Source of the DNA: Chitinophagales bacterium
GTDB lineage: Bacteria; Bacteroidota; Bacteroidia; Chitinophagales; Saprospiraceae
Length of the DNA stretch: 64,000 bases
Reading direction: 5' to 3'
NCBI GenBank assembly: GCA_013299105.1
Contig: JAAFJY010000012.1
Span: 1-64,000 of the forward strand
Position 1 is the stretch's first letter; each line of letters starts with the position of its first letter. Below are positions 1-7,554 of the stretch, piece after piece. Both the position numbers and the translations under genes were made by a program. The notes beneath the pieces were generated by a model. That model worked only from the letters and a program-made list of their open reading frames with translations, did no database searches and was not told where the DNA came from.

Positions 1-78
1 ACTCTGACGTTCTTGAAGCGCTTCCAGCACGATTCTGGACTTTTCTTCGGCTCCAAATTTGCGGCGTGTCCGTCCCAT
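1..78 (-). CDS. IS3-family transposase OrfA, N-terminal 26 codons (partial)
   Basis: The frame starts at an ATG at 78 and reads MGRTRRKFGAEEKSRIVLEA and on to the window edge. This is the usual opening of IS3-family OrfA proteins, whose N-terminal HTH_Tnp_1 domain binds the terminal repeats; OrfA is normally about 100 residues and is joined to the DDE transposase OrfB by programmed frameshifting. The rest of the gene lies outside the window, so whether the transposase is intact cannot be said. The match to the IS3 terminal repeat at 126-155 supports the assignment. Confidence 0.75.
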   Translation of the reverse strand, partial: MGRTRRKFGAEEKSRIVLEALQERQS

Positions 79-155
79 TTTTTTGATGTTTGGTGGTGAA
101 GATAACACGACCTTTTTTCACTATAAGACCTGTCCAGTTTTTGGGGAGTACTTCA
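1..155 (-). mobile_element. Left end of an IS3-family insertion sequence (truncated by window edge)
   Basis: On the minus strand the element begins at position 155 with TGAAGTACTCCCC and continues with CAAAAACTGGACAGG, which is the typical TG-starting IS3-family terminal inverted repeat ending in ...CCCCAAAAACTGGACA. The start of an OrfA-like reading frame follows 77 bp further in. Only the left end is in the window, so neither the other inverted repeat nor the target duplication can be checked. The promoter of the next gene begins only about 20 bp outside the element. Confidence 0.8.
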
Positions 156-174
156 CCCTACCCTAATTTAAGTA

Positions 175-205
175 TTTGACAATTAGAATATTGCACTTAC
201 ATTTA
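175..205 (+). promoter_or_regulatory. Candidate Bacteroidota promoter for the T9SS cargo gene
   Basis: TTTG at 175-178 is followed after 19 nt by TACATTTA at 198-205, one mismatch from the Bacteroidota -7 box TAnnTTTG. The predicted transcript would start near 211, 27 nt upstream of the ATG at 238. It lies just outside the IS3 end. Confidence 0.5.
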
Positions 206-237
206 AGGGCGTTTTCACTACTACATAATTATCAACA

Positions 238-1212
238 ATGAATACCAGCGTAAAACAATTGCATGCCTTTGGCATGTCTCTGTTCATTTTTTGTGGGTAC
301 TTGCATGGACAGAATTGCACGGCCAACTCGGCCATTCAATTTGTAAACTGCATCACCAGTTCCAATCCTACCGTAATCGCTAACACTAACCTCAGTGCTG
401 ATTTGACGGGTTTGAATATTTCAGGGAAAACCATCGACGTTCGCAATTTCATCGTCACCATTGTGGGTAATCCTACGATCAATGCGGGCTCCGATTTTGA
501 TGTAAATGGCAACAGTGGCACCTTGATCGTATCCAATGGTACAACTTCCGTTTCCTTCAAGCAAAATGCTGAGATGGGGCCGCCTCAAGTGTATGGTTTG
601 GCTGCCTTGAATACGGCCATGGCGACAGGCAGTTACAGCAACCTCTATGCTGCGGTTCTAGCAGTTACAGGCATCAACCTACCGATCACCCTCAGCTATT
701 TTCAAGCCCGCAGCGAGGAAGGTGGCATTTTGATAAGCTGGAAAGTCTCCGCCGAACTCAACAATGACCACATGGCCATCGAAAAAAGCCGGGATGGAGT
801 ACGATTTCAGGAAATTGGGCAAGTCAAAGGGCGAGGAACAGCTACTACGCCATTCACCTATTCATTTGTTGACCTCCATCCACAAACTGGAGCCAATTAT
901 TACCGCTTGAAACAAGTAGATACCGATGGTCAATTTACTTATTCAAAAACAATCGTAGCCGATACTGATGGCTTCATCCAATTAAATGCCTACCCCAATC
1001 CAGTCAGCGAGCGCATTTTTGTGAGCAGCACGGAGGCGATGATCAATGCAGGTTTGCACCTTTACGATGCTTTGGGGCGGCGGACGTTGTTGCAATGGAA
1101 CGGCGGAAATGGCCTGTACGAGGCTGCCCTGCCTACATTTTTATCTCCTGGTTTGTACACCTTGGCTGACGCAAAAGGTGCGCACAAAACCAGGTTAAGC
1201 ATCATTCGTTAG
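238..1212 (+). CDS. Secreted protein with type IX secretion C-terminal sorting domain
   Basis: 324 residues. An N-terminal signal peptide (about residues 1-25, hydrophobic MSLFIFCGYLHG) sends it through Sec. Residues about 26-140 are a Ser/Thr/Asn-rich beta region with no family I recognise. Residues about 150-240 (LPITLSYFQARSEEGGILISW ... YYRLKQVDTDG) are the Fn3-like stretch that commonly precedes the sorting signal. The last 75 residues (AYPNPVSERIFVSS ... GLYTL ... KTRLSIIR) are a type A T9SS sorting domain that directs the protein across the outer membrane. The cargo function is unknown. The gene stands alone between an IS3 end and a small membrane protein gene. Confidence 0.85.
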   Translation: MNTSVKQLHAFGMSLFIFCGYLHGQNCTANSAIQFVNCITSSNPTVIANTNLSADLTGLNISGKTIDVRNFIVTIVGNPTINAGSDFDVNGNSGTLIVSNGTTSVSFKQNAEMGPPQVYGLAALNTAMATGSYSNLYAAVLAVTGINLPITLSYFQARSEEGGILISWKVSAELNNDHMAIEKSRDGVRFQEIGQVKGRGTATTPFTYSFVDLHPQTGANYYRLKQVDTDGQFTYSKTIVADTDGFIQLNAYPNPVSERIFVSSTEAMINAGLHLYDALGRRTLLQWNGGNGLYEAALPTFLSPGLYTLADAKGAHKTRLSIIR

Positions 1213-1254
1213 CGGGATTGCTAAAAAGCCTGTATCTTTCCCAAAAGATCGGGC

Positions 1255-1548
1255 ATGTACACCGCGCTGCGCATTGTGATTTTGTTATTTATTGTGGCTT
1301 GCATGGCCTTTATGGGGCACTTGTCCAGCAGAATAGATCATCGCCGCAAAGGGGAGAAATACCCTGGCTTCATGGGTGGGGCCCTAAGCGGAATCCTGAA
1401 AAATGGAGGCGAGCACTTTTTGCCCATTCCTTATTTCAGCCCTTCAGAAGATGCAACCCAGGAGCGCTGGCGCAAAAAAAGAAACCTCACCGTGTGGCTG
1501 TTTTGGGGGCTTTGGGTCTTGATCATCTGTTTTTACCTGCTGCAATAA
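1255..1548 (+). CDS. Small two-helix membrane protein, unknown function
   Basis: 97 residues. Two hydrophobic segments are visible: residues about 4-22 (LRIVILLFIVACMAFMGHL) and about 80-96 (WLFWGLWVLIICFYLL). Between them is a basic, polar loop (RIDHRRKGEKYPGF, RWRKKRN). This implies an inner-membrane hairpin with the charged loop on one face. No family is recognised. It starts with ATG 42 bp after the T9SS cargo gene and could be co-transcribed with it. The bidirectional terminator at 1564-1603 separates it from the convergent DUF3276 gene. Confidence 0.6.
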   Translation: MYTALRIVILLFIVACMAFMGHLSSRIDHRRKGEKYPGFMGGALSGILKNGGEHFLPIPYFSPSEDATQERWRKKRNLTVWLFWGLWVLIICFYLLQ

Positions 1549-1563
1549 GACAGGCTTACAAAC

Positions 1564-1603
1564 AAAAACGCACGAATCCGGTAATGCCAGGTTCGTGCGT
1601 TTT
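1564..1603. terminator. Bidirectional rho-independent terminator
   Basis: ACGCACGAA and TTCGTGCGT form a 9 bp stem with a 15 nt loop, flanked by an A-run on the left and TTTT on the right. It sits between convergent genes ending at 1548 (+) and 1625 (-), so it can serve both. Confidence 0.8.
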
Positions 1604-1624
1604 AACATTGAGAGTGGCCAGAAA

Positions 1625-2062
1625 TTACCAGGCCATATCGTCTTCAGATTCAAAGTTCGATGCGTTTTTCTCTGCTTTGGGTGCGCTTGGTGCTGGCGGG
1701 GCAGGACGCTCTTCACGCACCGGGCGTTCGTCGAAGTCTTGCTCCTCGTAGCCTTCCTCGTCGTACTCTTCATGACGGCGAGCAAACTCGTCGTAATCGT
1801 AGTCGGGCATCAAATCCTGCTTGATGTGGTCTACGGTTTCTTGAAATGCTTGCATGAAGCGATTGAAATCTTCCTTGTACAAAAAGATTTTGTGCCTTTC
1901 GTAACCATCCGCATTGAACTTGCGGGTGCTTTCCGTCAAAGTCAGGTAATAGTCATCTCCTTTGGTTTTGCGTACATCAAAGAAGTAGGTTCTACGTTTA
2001 CCCGCCTTTATTTTCTTTGAATACACACTCTCCTGTCTCCTTTGGTTTCTCTCGTGATCCAC
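1625..2062 (-). CDS. DUF3276 family PUR-alpha-like nucleic acid-binding protein
   Basis: 145 residues. Residues about 10-85 (ESVYSKKIKAGKRRTYFFDVRKT ... LTLTESTRKFNADGYERHKIFLYKEDFNRFMQAF) match the PUR-repeat fold of DUF3276, a small family nearly confined to Bacteroidota whose solved relatives bind single-stranded nucleic acid. The C-terminal 55 residues are acidic and low complexity (DYDYDEFARRHEEYDEEGYEEQ) followed by a Pro/Ala stretch, probably disordered. The start is GTG at 2062; no ATG lies upstream in frame close by. It is a single gene with its own terminator. The cellular role of the family is not established. Confidence 0.85.
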   Translation of the reverse strand: MDHERNQRRQESVYSKKIKAGKRRTYFFDVRKTKGDDYYLTLTESTRKFNADGYERHKIFLYKEDFNRFMQAFQETVDHIKQDLMPDYDYDEFARRHEEYDEEGYEEQDFDERPVREERPAPPAPSAPKAEKNASNFESEDDMAW

Positions 2063-2428
2063 GGTAACAAAGTTTTGTTTTTAGCGAACCATTTGTGCTG
2101 TAAAAAACAGTTTTTTCAGGTCGCATTTTTAACGGATAAAACACATGTTATGGTGACTAAGGCTCATTGAGTTAGCTTAACATCAGGCCAAAGTCTTCAG
2201 CCCGGGACATCCGAAATGCCAAGGCGATAGCCCCCTGCACCTCCATTCATCCCACATGAGTACCTCAAAAGTAAGTATTTGGTGAAGATTTCAAAAAAAA
2301 ATCGTGGAAATCGGACAAGAAGTGTCAAGTCCAGCAGTTTTGTTGAGGCTTTTGAGGCTTGGCCATGCCCTTTCGCTACACAAAAAGCAGCGGACATGGT
2401 TTGTCATACCCCGACAAAACGCAAGCAT
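2063..2428. other. Intergenic region without recognisable gene
   Basis: 366 bp between the divergently placed 5' end of the DUF3276 gene and the terminator of the glycosyltransferase gene. Apart from A/T-rich stretches near 2095-2140, which may hold the DUF3276 promoter (no clear TAnnTTTG box seen), nothing is supported here. Confidence 0.5.
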
Positions 2429-2466
2429 AAAAAAAAGCGAGCAACCCACTGGCTACTCGCTTTTTC
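2429..2466 (-). terminator. Rho-independent terminator of the GT2 gene
   Basis: AGCGAG and CTCGCT arms enclose an extended partly paired loop (TAGCCA/TGGGTT on the minus strand) with A- and T-runs on either side. It lies 20 bp beyond the stop of the minus-strand glycosyltransferase. Confidence 0.75.
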
Positions 2467-2485
2467 TGATGATGTCAGTTGGCGC

Positions 2486-4105
2486 TTATGCTCTGGCGTG
2501 TTTCCAGGAGAGCAGGAAGATCGAACTGAAACCAATGGTCATCATCACATGGTAAACGATGAAGATGGTTTCGCCCCAATAAGCCGACCAGACTACGGCT
2601 ACCAAGAACATCAAGGCCATGAAACCTTCCAGGTAAGTGCCCCAGCTCAAGCTCTTCTTCAGGTATTTGTTGTTCGAGAACTGGTCTTTACCGTCTTTGA
2701 TGTTGAACTTTGGTGTGCGCACGAAAGGTGATTTCTTGCCCCTCCAGCCTTCAATTACGGCAATGGTGTTGTGCAAAGACAAGCCCATCGACATGGCCAG
2801 GAACAAGGGGAAGTGCGTGATGAAGCGAATCACTGACTTGAAAGTAGTGCTGCGGCGTGCTTTGGACTGCACATTGGCCACATAGTACATCAGTGTGATC
2901 GACAACATACCCAACAAGTACCAGGTAAAGAAGTCTTTGTCGAAACCGTGACGAACCGACAACACGTTCACCAAATACAAGAGTGGAATGCTCGAAGCAG
3001 CCATCACAAACACGAACATGAATACCGTACTCGCCAGCAAGTGCAGGGTAGAGTTCAGTTTCTGCATCAGGTTCATGTTGGAATTCCAAACGATCGGCAA
3101 CATCTTGCGGGCCGTTTCGGCACCACCTTTCATCCAGCGGAATTGCTGCGCTTTCAGGGCGTTCATGTCAGCTGGTAACTCGGCAGGAACAGAGATGTCT
3201 TCCAGGAACTTGATGCGGTAACCCTTCAACTGAGAGCGGATGCTCAGGTCGAGGTCTTCGGTCAGGGTGTCGGCTTCCCAACCACCTGCGTCTTCGATGG
3301 TTTTGCGGCGCCATACCCCGGCAGTACCGTTGAATTGCAGAAAGTGCTTGCCTTCCATGCGGCCTACTTGCTCAACGGTGAAGTGTACATTCAATTGCAG
3401 GGCCTGAAGGCGAGTGATCAGCGAGTAATCTTCGTTGATGTGCTCCCAACGGGTTTGCACCACCCCAACTGAAGGATCTTCAAAGTGAGGGATGGTCTTC
3501 TTCAAAAAGTCAGGGCGGGGTAAGAAGTCGGCGTCGAAAATGGCCAAAAACTCACCTTTAGCAAACTCGGTACCGTCTTTTAGCGCACCAGCTTTATAGC
3601 CTTTGCGTTCTTTGCGGCGAATTTGCTCAATATTTACACCTTGGGCCTGGTGGTAAGCGACTTTGGCGCGAACCAGGTCCTGGGTTTCGTCAGTGGAGTC
3701 ATCCAATACGTGGATCTCAAAGCGATCGTGTGGATAATCCATCAGCACCATGTTGTCGATCAGGCGCTCTACCACGTATTTTTCATTGTACAGTGGCAAC
3801 TGGATGGTGACAAAAGGAAAGGCTTTTTCGTATTCTTCCTGGCTCATCAGGTTCAGCGAGCCATCGGCAGCGATGATCGGCGCGTTGGTGCTCAGGGTTT
3901 TACCACCCACTTGGGCCGCAGCAACGCCAACCATTTGGGCTTGGGCCTGGGCAGCAAATTTAGCTTGGAACTCTTCTTTTTTGCGGCGCCAGTCAAAGCG
4001 CTTGTAGTAGAAAAGCAGGTTAAATTGTGACAAGCAGTAGAATGTCACGTAGGTCAGGGATAAGGTGTAAACCCCCAAAAATAAGAAGGCTAGTGCAGAC
4101 ATCAT
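2486..4105 (-). CDS. GT2 family processive glycosyltransferase (cellulose synthase catalytic subunit-like)
   Basis: 539 residues. One N-terminal membrane segment (about 5-32), a GT-A domain (about 95-330) and about four C-terminal membrane segments. The family signature is complete: VLDDS at 133-137, DAD at 191-193, TED at 282-284 and QxxRW at 320-324, the motif of processive beta-glycosyltransferases that join sugars from UDP-sugar and pass the chain through the membrane. It lacks the PilZ domain of true BcsA, and no bcsB or other cellulose gene is nearby, so the product is unknown. An Ala/Gln-rich insert at about 45-75 is unusual. It has its own promoter and terminator. Confidence 0.85.
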   Translation of the reverse strand: MMSALAFLFLGVYTLSLTYVTFYCLSQFNLLFYYKRFDWRRKKEEFQAKFAAQAQAQMVGVAAAQVGGKTLSTNAPIIAADGSLNLMSQEEYEKAFPFVTIQLPLYNEKYVVERLIDNMVLMDYPHDRFEIHVLDDSTDETQDLVRAKVAYHQAQGVNIEQIRRKERKGYKAGALKDGTEFAKGEFLAIFDADFLPRPDFLKKTIPHFEDPSVGVVQTRWEHINEDYSLITRLQALQLNVHFTVEQVGRMEGKHFLQFNGTAGVWRRKTIEDAGGWEADTLTEDLDLSIRSQLKGYRIKFLEDISVPAELPADMNALKAQQFRWMKGGAETARKMLPIVWNSNMNLMQKLNSTLHLLASTVFMFVFVMAASSIPLLYLVNVLSVRHGFDKDFFTWYLLGMLSITLMYYVANVQSKARRSTTFKSVIRFITHFPLFLAMSMGLSLHNTIAVIEGWRGKKSPFVRTPKFNIKDGKDQFSNNKYLKKSLSWGTYLEGFMALMFLVAVVWSAYWGETIFIVYHVMMTIGFSSIFLLSWKHARA

Positions 4106-4161
4106 TTTTTATAAAGCGTTTTTCTATTGAGCTAAGTGTTGGTGTAACACCAAACTCGATG

Positions 4162-4169
4162 CAAAGCTA
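4162..4169 (-). promoter_or_regulatory. -7 promoter box upstream of the GT2 gene
   Basis: TAGCTTTG on the minus strand matches TAnnTTTG exactly, 57 bp upstream of the start at 4105. No convincing -33 TTTG was found at the usual spacing. Confidence 0.5.
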
Positions 4170-4275
4170 CACCTTTTTTGTATGTTACACATGAGTTTAG
4201 AACGATTTTAGGGCATTGGGTCACATAATTTTTATACATTTTTTTTTAAGCTATGCGACTTATTTTTGCCCTTGT

Positions 4276-4989
4276 TTACCAATTCTTGAAAATGGTAAAT
4301 AAAATTTTGTATCCGGCTTTAAAAGTGCCAGAAATCGTGCCAGAAATCTTAGAAGTCCCAATTCTTTTTCGGTAGCGTACCGGAACCTCCCGAAAAGAAA
4401 AATTTTGTTTGGCGGCTTTGATTTGCATTTCTACCGTCCAACCAAAATTGGGATCGCTCATGTTCAGGGCTTGCAACTTGTCCCAACGAATGGCTCGGAA
4501 GGGGCCCAAGTCGCTGAAACGGACTCCGTAGATCCAACGAATCAGCTTGGTTGCCAGCCAATTGCCAAAGACTTGCTGAGGAGTCAGGGCCCCTCGTTCG
4601 CGGTCTTTTCGCAAAACCCTGGAGCCGATGGATAGATCAACTCCAAAACGCAAAATTGGTTCCAAAACCAAGGGGATTTCTACCGGAAAATCCGAATGAT
4701 CCCCATCCATGAACAAAACCACTTCGGGTTGTTGCCCTGCTGGGAGGTTTTGCAGGTATTCCAAGCCTTTCAAACAAGCACTGCCGTAACCCCGGCGCGG
4801 CTCCCGTACTACAATGGCCCCTCGTTCGGCTGCCACTTTTGCGGTCTGATCTACGCTGCCATTGTCACAAACAATGATATGGCGTAAATGGCCCGCAGGG
4901 ATTTCGTCGAGCACCAAACCAATGGCTTTTTCTTCGTTCAGCACCGGAATAATCAGGTCAACACGGGTAGTAAATTGGCTTGATAGCAA
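4276..4989 (-). CDS. GT2 family glycosyltransferase (DPM1/DPG-synthase-like)
   Basis: The domain reads VDLIIPVLNEEKAIG, a CDNGSVDQT sugar-nucleotide motif, FMDGDHSD (the DxD metal site) and a conserved GPFRAIRWD segment, matching GT2 enzymes of the polyprenyl-phosphate glycosyltransferase branch. No membrane segment is present, so it is a soluble or peripheral enzyme that probably charges a lipid carrier. The open frame extends to an ATG at 5124, but that extension runs through the rho-independent terminator of the upstream gene (5047-5101) and is poorly conserved in appearance. I therefore prefer the TTG at 4989, nine codons before the domain (237 residues). The start remains uncertain. No terminator was seen before the downstream GT2 gene promoter. 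Confidence 0.75.
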   Translation of the reverse strand: MLSSQFTTRVDLIIPVLNEEKAIGLVLDEIPAGHLRHIIVCDNGSVDQTAKVAAERGAIVVREPRRGYGSACLKGLEYLQNLPAGQQPEVVLFMDGDHSDFPVEIPLVLEPILRFGVDLSIGSRVLRKDRERGALTPQQVFGNWLATKLIRWIYGVRFSDLGPFRAIRWDKLQALNMSDPNFGWTVEMQIKAAKQNFSFREVPVRYRKRIGTSKISGTISGTFKAGYKILFTIFKNW

Positions 4990-5046
4990 AGACTTAGTGT
5001 TATTTCGACACAAAGGTGCAGAAAGAAAACGAATCGCGCAAGGGGC

Positions 5047-5101
5047 ACCAAAAAAAACCAGCCCCCAGCCCTTCATTTCAAAGAGGCCGGGGGCTGGTTG
5101 A
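5047..5101 (-). terminator. Strong rho-independent terminator of the GH65 gene
   Basis: On the minus strand AACCAGCCCCCGGCC and GGGCTGGGGGCTGGTT pair almost perfectly around a loop of about 15 nt, followed by a T-run. It lies 60 bp beyond the GH65 stop and inside the spurious N-terminal extension of the downstream glycosyltransferase frame. Confidence 0.9.
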
Positions 5102-5140
5102 GCGCAAGAGGTTTTGGTGGGCATAAAAGAGAGCGGTTCT

Positions 5141-5158
5141 ACTCAACCCCTCAACTAA
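5141..5158 (-). repeat. Octamer array, 3' type (two units)
   Basis: On the GH65 sense strand the sequence directly after the stop reads GTTGAGGGGTTGAG, two units of the 8-nt (GTTGARNN) repeat described in the findings. Confidence 0.6.
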
Positions 5159-5160
5159 CA

Positions 5161-7197
5161 TCACTTCACTACAAAAGTCTTTTTCTCCGGCCCCACGCCC
5201 TTGATGGTCAGTGATTTCCAGGCTTTGGGCAATTTCACTTTCAGCTGCATGACGCCCGTGTCGGTCAGTTCCAGGCCACCCAGGCCATTGATGATCGCCT
5301 GCAACATGCCCCCGGCCCCTGTTGCAAAATAAGGGTTGGTTCCGCCCGCTGTTTCGGCCAATACCCCAAAAGGCGGCACCTTATTGGGCTCATAGCTTTT
5401 GCGGAACATCTGGTAGGCTTTTTCGGTATCGCCCAAACGGGCATACAAGGCGGCCAAAACCGATCCGCCCATCGCCGGGCCGTCAGCAGCATAGCGAGGC
5501 TCGTAATAAGCCAAGTCTTTGCGGATAGTAGCTGGATCCTTGATGATGTCGAGCGGATAAGCCAGCAGGTTTACGTCAGCTTGCTTAATGGTCACACCAT
5601 CGTAAGTCGCATTTTCGCGGGTAGTACCGTCAGGAAATTTGAGGATGGGGATATTGAGGGCTACCAATTCCCAATCGGGGTCGGGTGTGAGGCCCAATTC
5701 CTTGGCCGCTTGGGTGCCGATGCGCAGGGAAGTGATTGCCATGCCATTGGTGAAGGCGTTGTTGTCTATATTTTCCTGCCATTCGTTCGAGCCAATCACG
5801 TTTTTGATGTCGTATTGGCCGGGGCCGTTGCGCTCCACCCGACTGGCCCAGAACTCCGCTGCCGCCTTGATCACTGGCCAACCGCGGTCGCGCAGCCAGG
5901 TTTTGTCCTTGGTCATTTGGTAGTACTTCCAGTTGGCCCAAGCGATGTCGCCAGTGATGTGGTGCTGGAAAGGGCCAGTCAGGGCCCAGATCGGCGTGTC
6001 TTCGCTGCCGTCGGCGCTCGATTCCCAAGGGTACATGGCCCCTTTGAAGCCGTGTGAAAAAGCGTTTTGCTTGGCAGCATCAAGGCGTTCGTAGCGATAA
6101 TCGAGCAGTGATTTGGCGATGCCAGGTTGCAACATCAGCAGCGGTGGGTACATCCACAATTCGGTGTCCCAAAACACGTGACCATTGTAGCCCAAGCCCG
6201 AAAGCCCCATTGGCGAAAGGCTGTAAGCTGTGCCTTCGCGGGCAAAAGAGTAGAGGTGATAAAGTGCAAAACGCACGTCGCGCTGGGCATCGAGGTCGCC
6301 TTCGATCACGATGTCGCTCTGCCAGAGTTTGCTCCATTCGGCTTCGTGGCGTTGCAGCAGGCGCTGGGTACCTTCCAATTTGGCAAAAATGGTGAGGCGC
6401 TCGGCCTCGTTGTGCGGGTCGTTGTGCTGGCTGCTAGAAATGGCCGAGCCTACCAATGAAAAACGGTAGGTTTCACCCGCCTTGAGGCGCTTGTAAAACT
6501 TGGCCAGGTGCATATTGTAATCCCAGTCTTCGTGGATCACGCGGGGCTCGGAACCGTGGGCTTCGTTGAAAATAAAGCTGTTGGAGGCCGCCACTTTCAA
6601 CTTGCCCGAAGGGCTGTTGCCCACCGAACTCATCAGGCCGATGGTGACGTGTGGGCGGTCAATTTCGGCGTAAAAATTGCGCACGTCGCTCAAGTGGTCC
6701 GGCGCTTCGATCACACTCATGGGCGTGATTTTTACGTCTTTTTTGGCCGTGATTTCCACCATGCTCATGGCCGTGTAAGGCAGGTGCCGCAGGGCCAACA
6801 TCGAGTGCTTGACCGTCACCTTGTCGCCTACGTCAAAGGTGGTGACCAAAACGGCCCTTTGCATGTCCAGGCTTTGCTGGTAATTGCTGATGTCGCTGCG
6901 GCCAATGCGGCGGTCATCCACGTCGAGGTTCATGTTGAGGTGATTGAAACTCTTGAGGATGTTGGACACGCGGCCCCGCTGGTAATAATCGTAAACGCCG
7001 TTGAGCACCACGTCTTTTACCCGCATGGGCTCAAGGGAAGACACGAGTCCGACCATGCCATTGGCCACCGTGACCCCAAAGTAGCGGTTGGGATCGATGT
7101 TTTTGGCGGTTACATGCCAGGGCGACTGGCTCAGGTCCTGCGCCTGGACAAAAGTCACCAAGGCCAGGAGGTTTACTAAAAGTGCTAATCGTTTCAT
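5161..7197 (-). CDS. Secreted glycoside hydrolase family 65 protein (kojibiose/trehalose-type glycosidase)
   Basis: 678 residues with a signal peptide (1-19, ending VQAQ). A beta-sandwich N-terminal domain leads into an (alpha/alpha)6 barrel. The barrel shows the GH65 signatures FWDTELWMYPPLL (342-354) and NVIGSNEWQENIDNNAFTN (466-484), in which Glu472 occupies the general-acid position. The phosphate-binding T-x-x-G-I-H-x-G motif of GH65 phosphorylases is missing; instead LAETAGGTN (613-620) places Glu615 where GH65 hydrolases are thought to carry a general base. I infer a hydrolase cleaving an alpha-glucobiose outside the cytoplasm, not a phosphorylase. The exact substrate cannot be read from the sequence. 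Monocistronic, with its own terminator. Confidence 0.8.
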   Translation of the reverse strand: MKRLALLVNLLALVTFVQAQDLSQSPWHVTAKNIDPNRYFGVTVANGMVGLVSSLEPMRVKDVVLNGVYDYYQRGRVSNILKSFNHLNMNLDVDDRRIGRSDISNYQQSLDMQRAVLVTTFDVGDKVTVKHSMLALRHLPYTAMSMVEITAKKDVKITPMSVIEAPDHLSDVRNFYAEIDRPHVTIGLMSSVGNSPSGKLKVAASNSFIFNEAHGSEPRVIHEDWDYNMHLAKFYKRLKAGETYRFSLVGSAISSSQHNDPHNEAERLTIFAKLEGTQRLLQRHEAEWSKLWQSDIVIEGDLDAQRDVRFALYHLYSFAREGTAYSLSPMGLSGLGYNGHVFWDTELWMYPPLLMLQPGIAKSLLDYRYERLDAAKQNAFSHGFKGAMYPWESSADGSEDTPIWALTGPFQHHITGDIAWANWKYYQMTKDKTWLRDRGWPVIKAAAEFWASRVERNGPGQYDIKNVIGSNEWQENIDNNAFTNGMAITSLRIGTQAAKELGLTPDPDWELVALNIPILKFPDGTTRENATYDGVTIKQADVNLLAYPLDIIKDPATIRKDLAYYEPRYAADGPAMGGSVLAALYARLGDTEKAYQMFRKSYEPNKVPPFGVLAETAGGTNPYFATGAGGMLQAIINGLGGLELTDTGVMQLKVKLPKAWKSLTIKGVGPEKKTFVVK

Positions 7198-7239
7198 ATC
7201 GAGTTGATGAGGATTTTTAAGGGTTTTTAGCTTGGGATA

Positions 7240-7275
7240 GGCTTTTGTCTTACAATAATATATGTAACAAAAGCC
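7240..7275. promoter_or_regulatory. Inverted repeat upstream of the GH65 gene
   Basis: GGCTTTTGT (7240-7248) and ACAAAAGCC (7267-7275) are perfect 9 bp arms, and TACA/TGTA extend the pairing inside. It lies 43-78 bp upstream of the GH65 ATG. No T-run follows, so an operator or a 5' leader hairpin is more likely than a terminator. Apart from this, the 357 bp gap 7198-7554 shows nothing supportable. Confidence 0.5.
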
Positions 7276-7554
7276 TTTAGGCTGGCTAAACTAGTCCAAT
7301 CGACGCTGAATGCCAACACTTAGGGTGTTTTTTTGTATAAATTGGGGCATTATAGCGGCAATAATGGCAAGTACTGGCAAGGTACTGGTGGCTTGCAGTA
7401 GGATTTTTTTTAAACAAGCTTCGTTAAGCACTTGTTAATCTCGCTGCTTTTACCCCTTTTTCCGGCGATTCTTGGCAATCTTTGTACCAAATTGCCGCCT
7501 TTTTCGTCTTAATCAAGGCTCAAAAATCATTTTTACTGCCCTTTTGCACGAACC

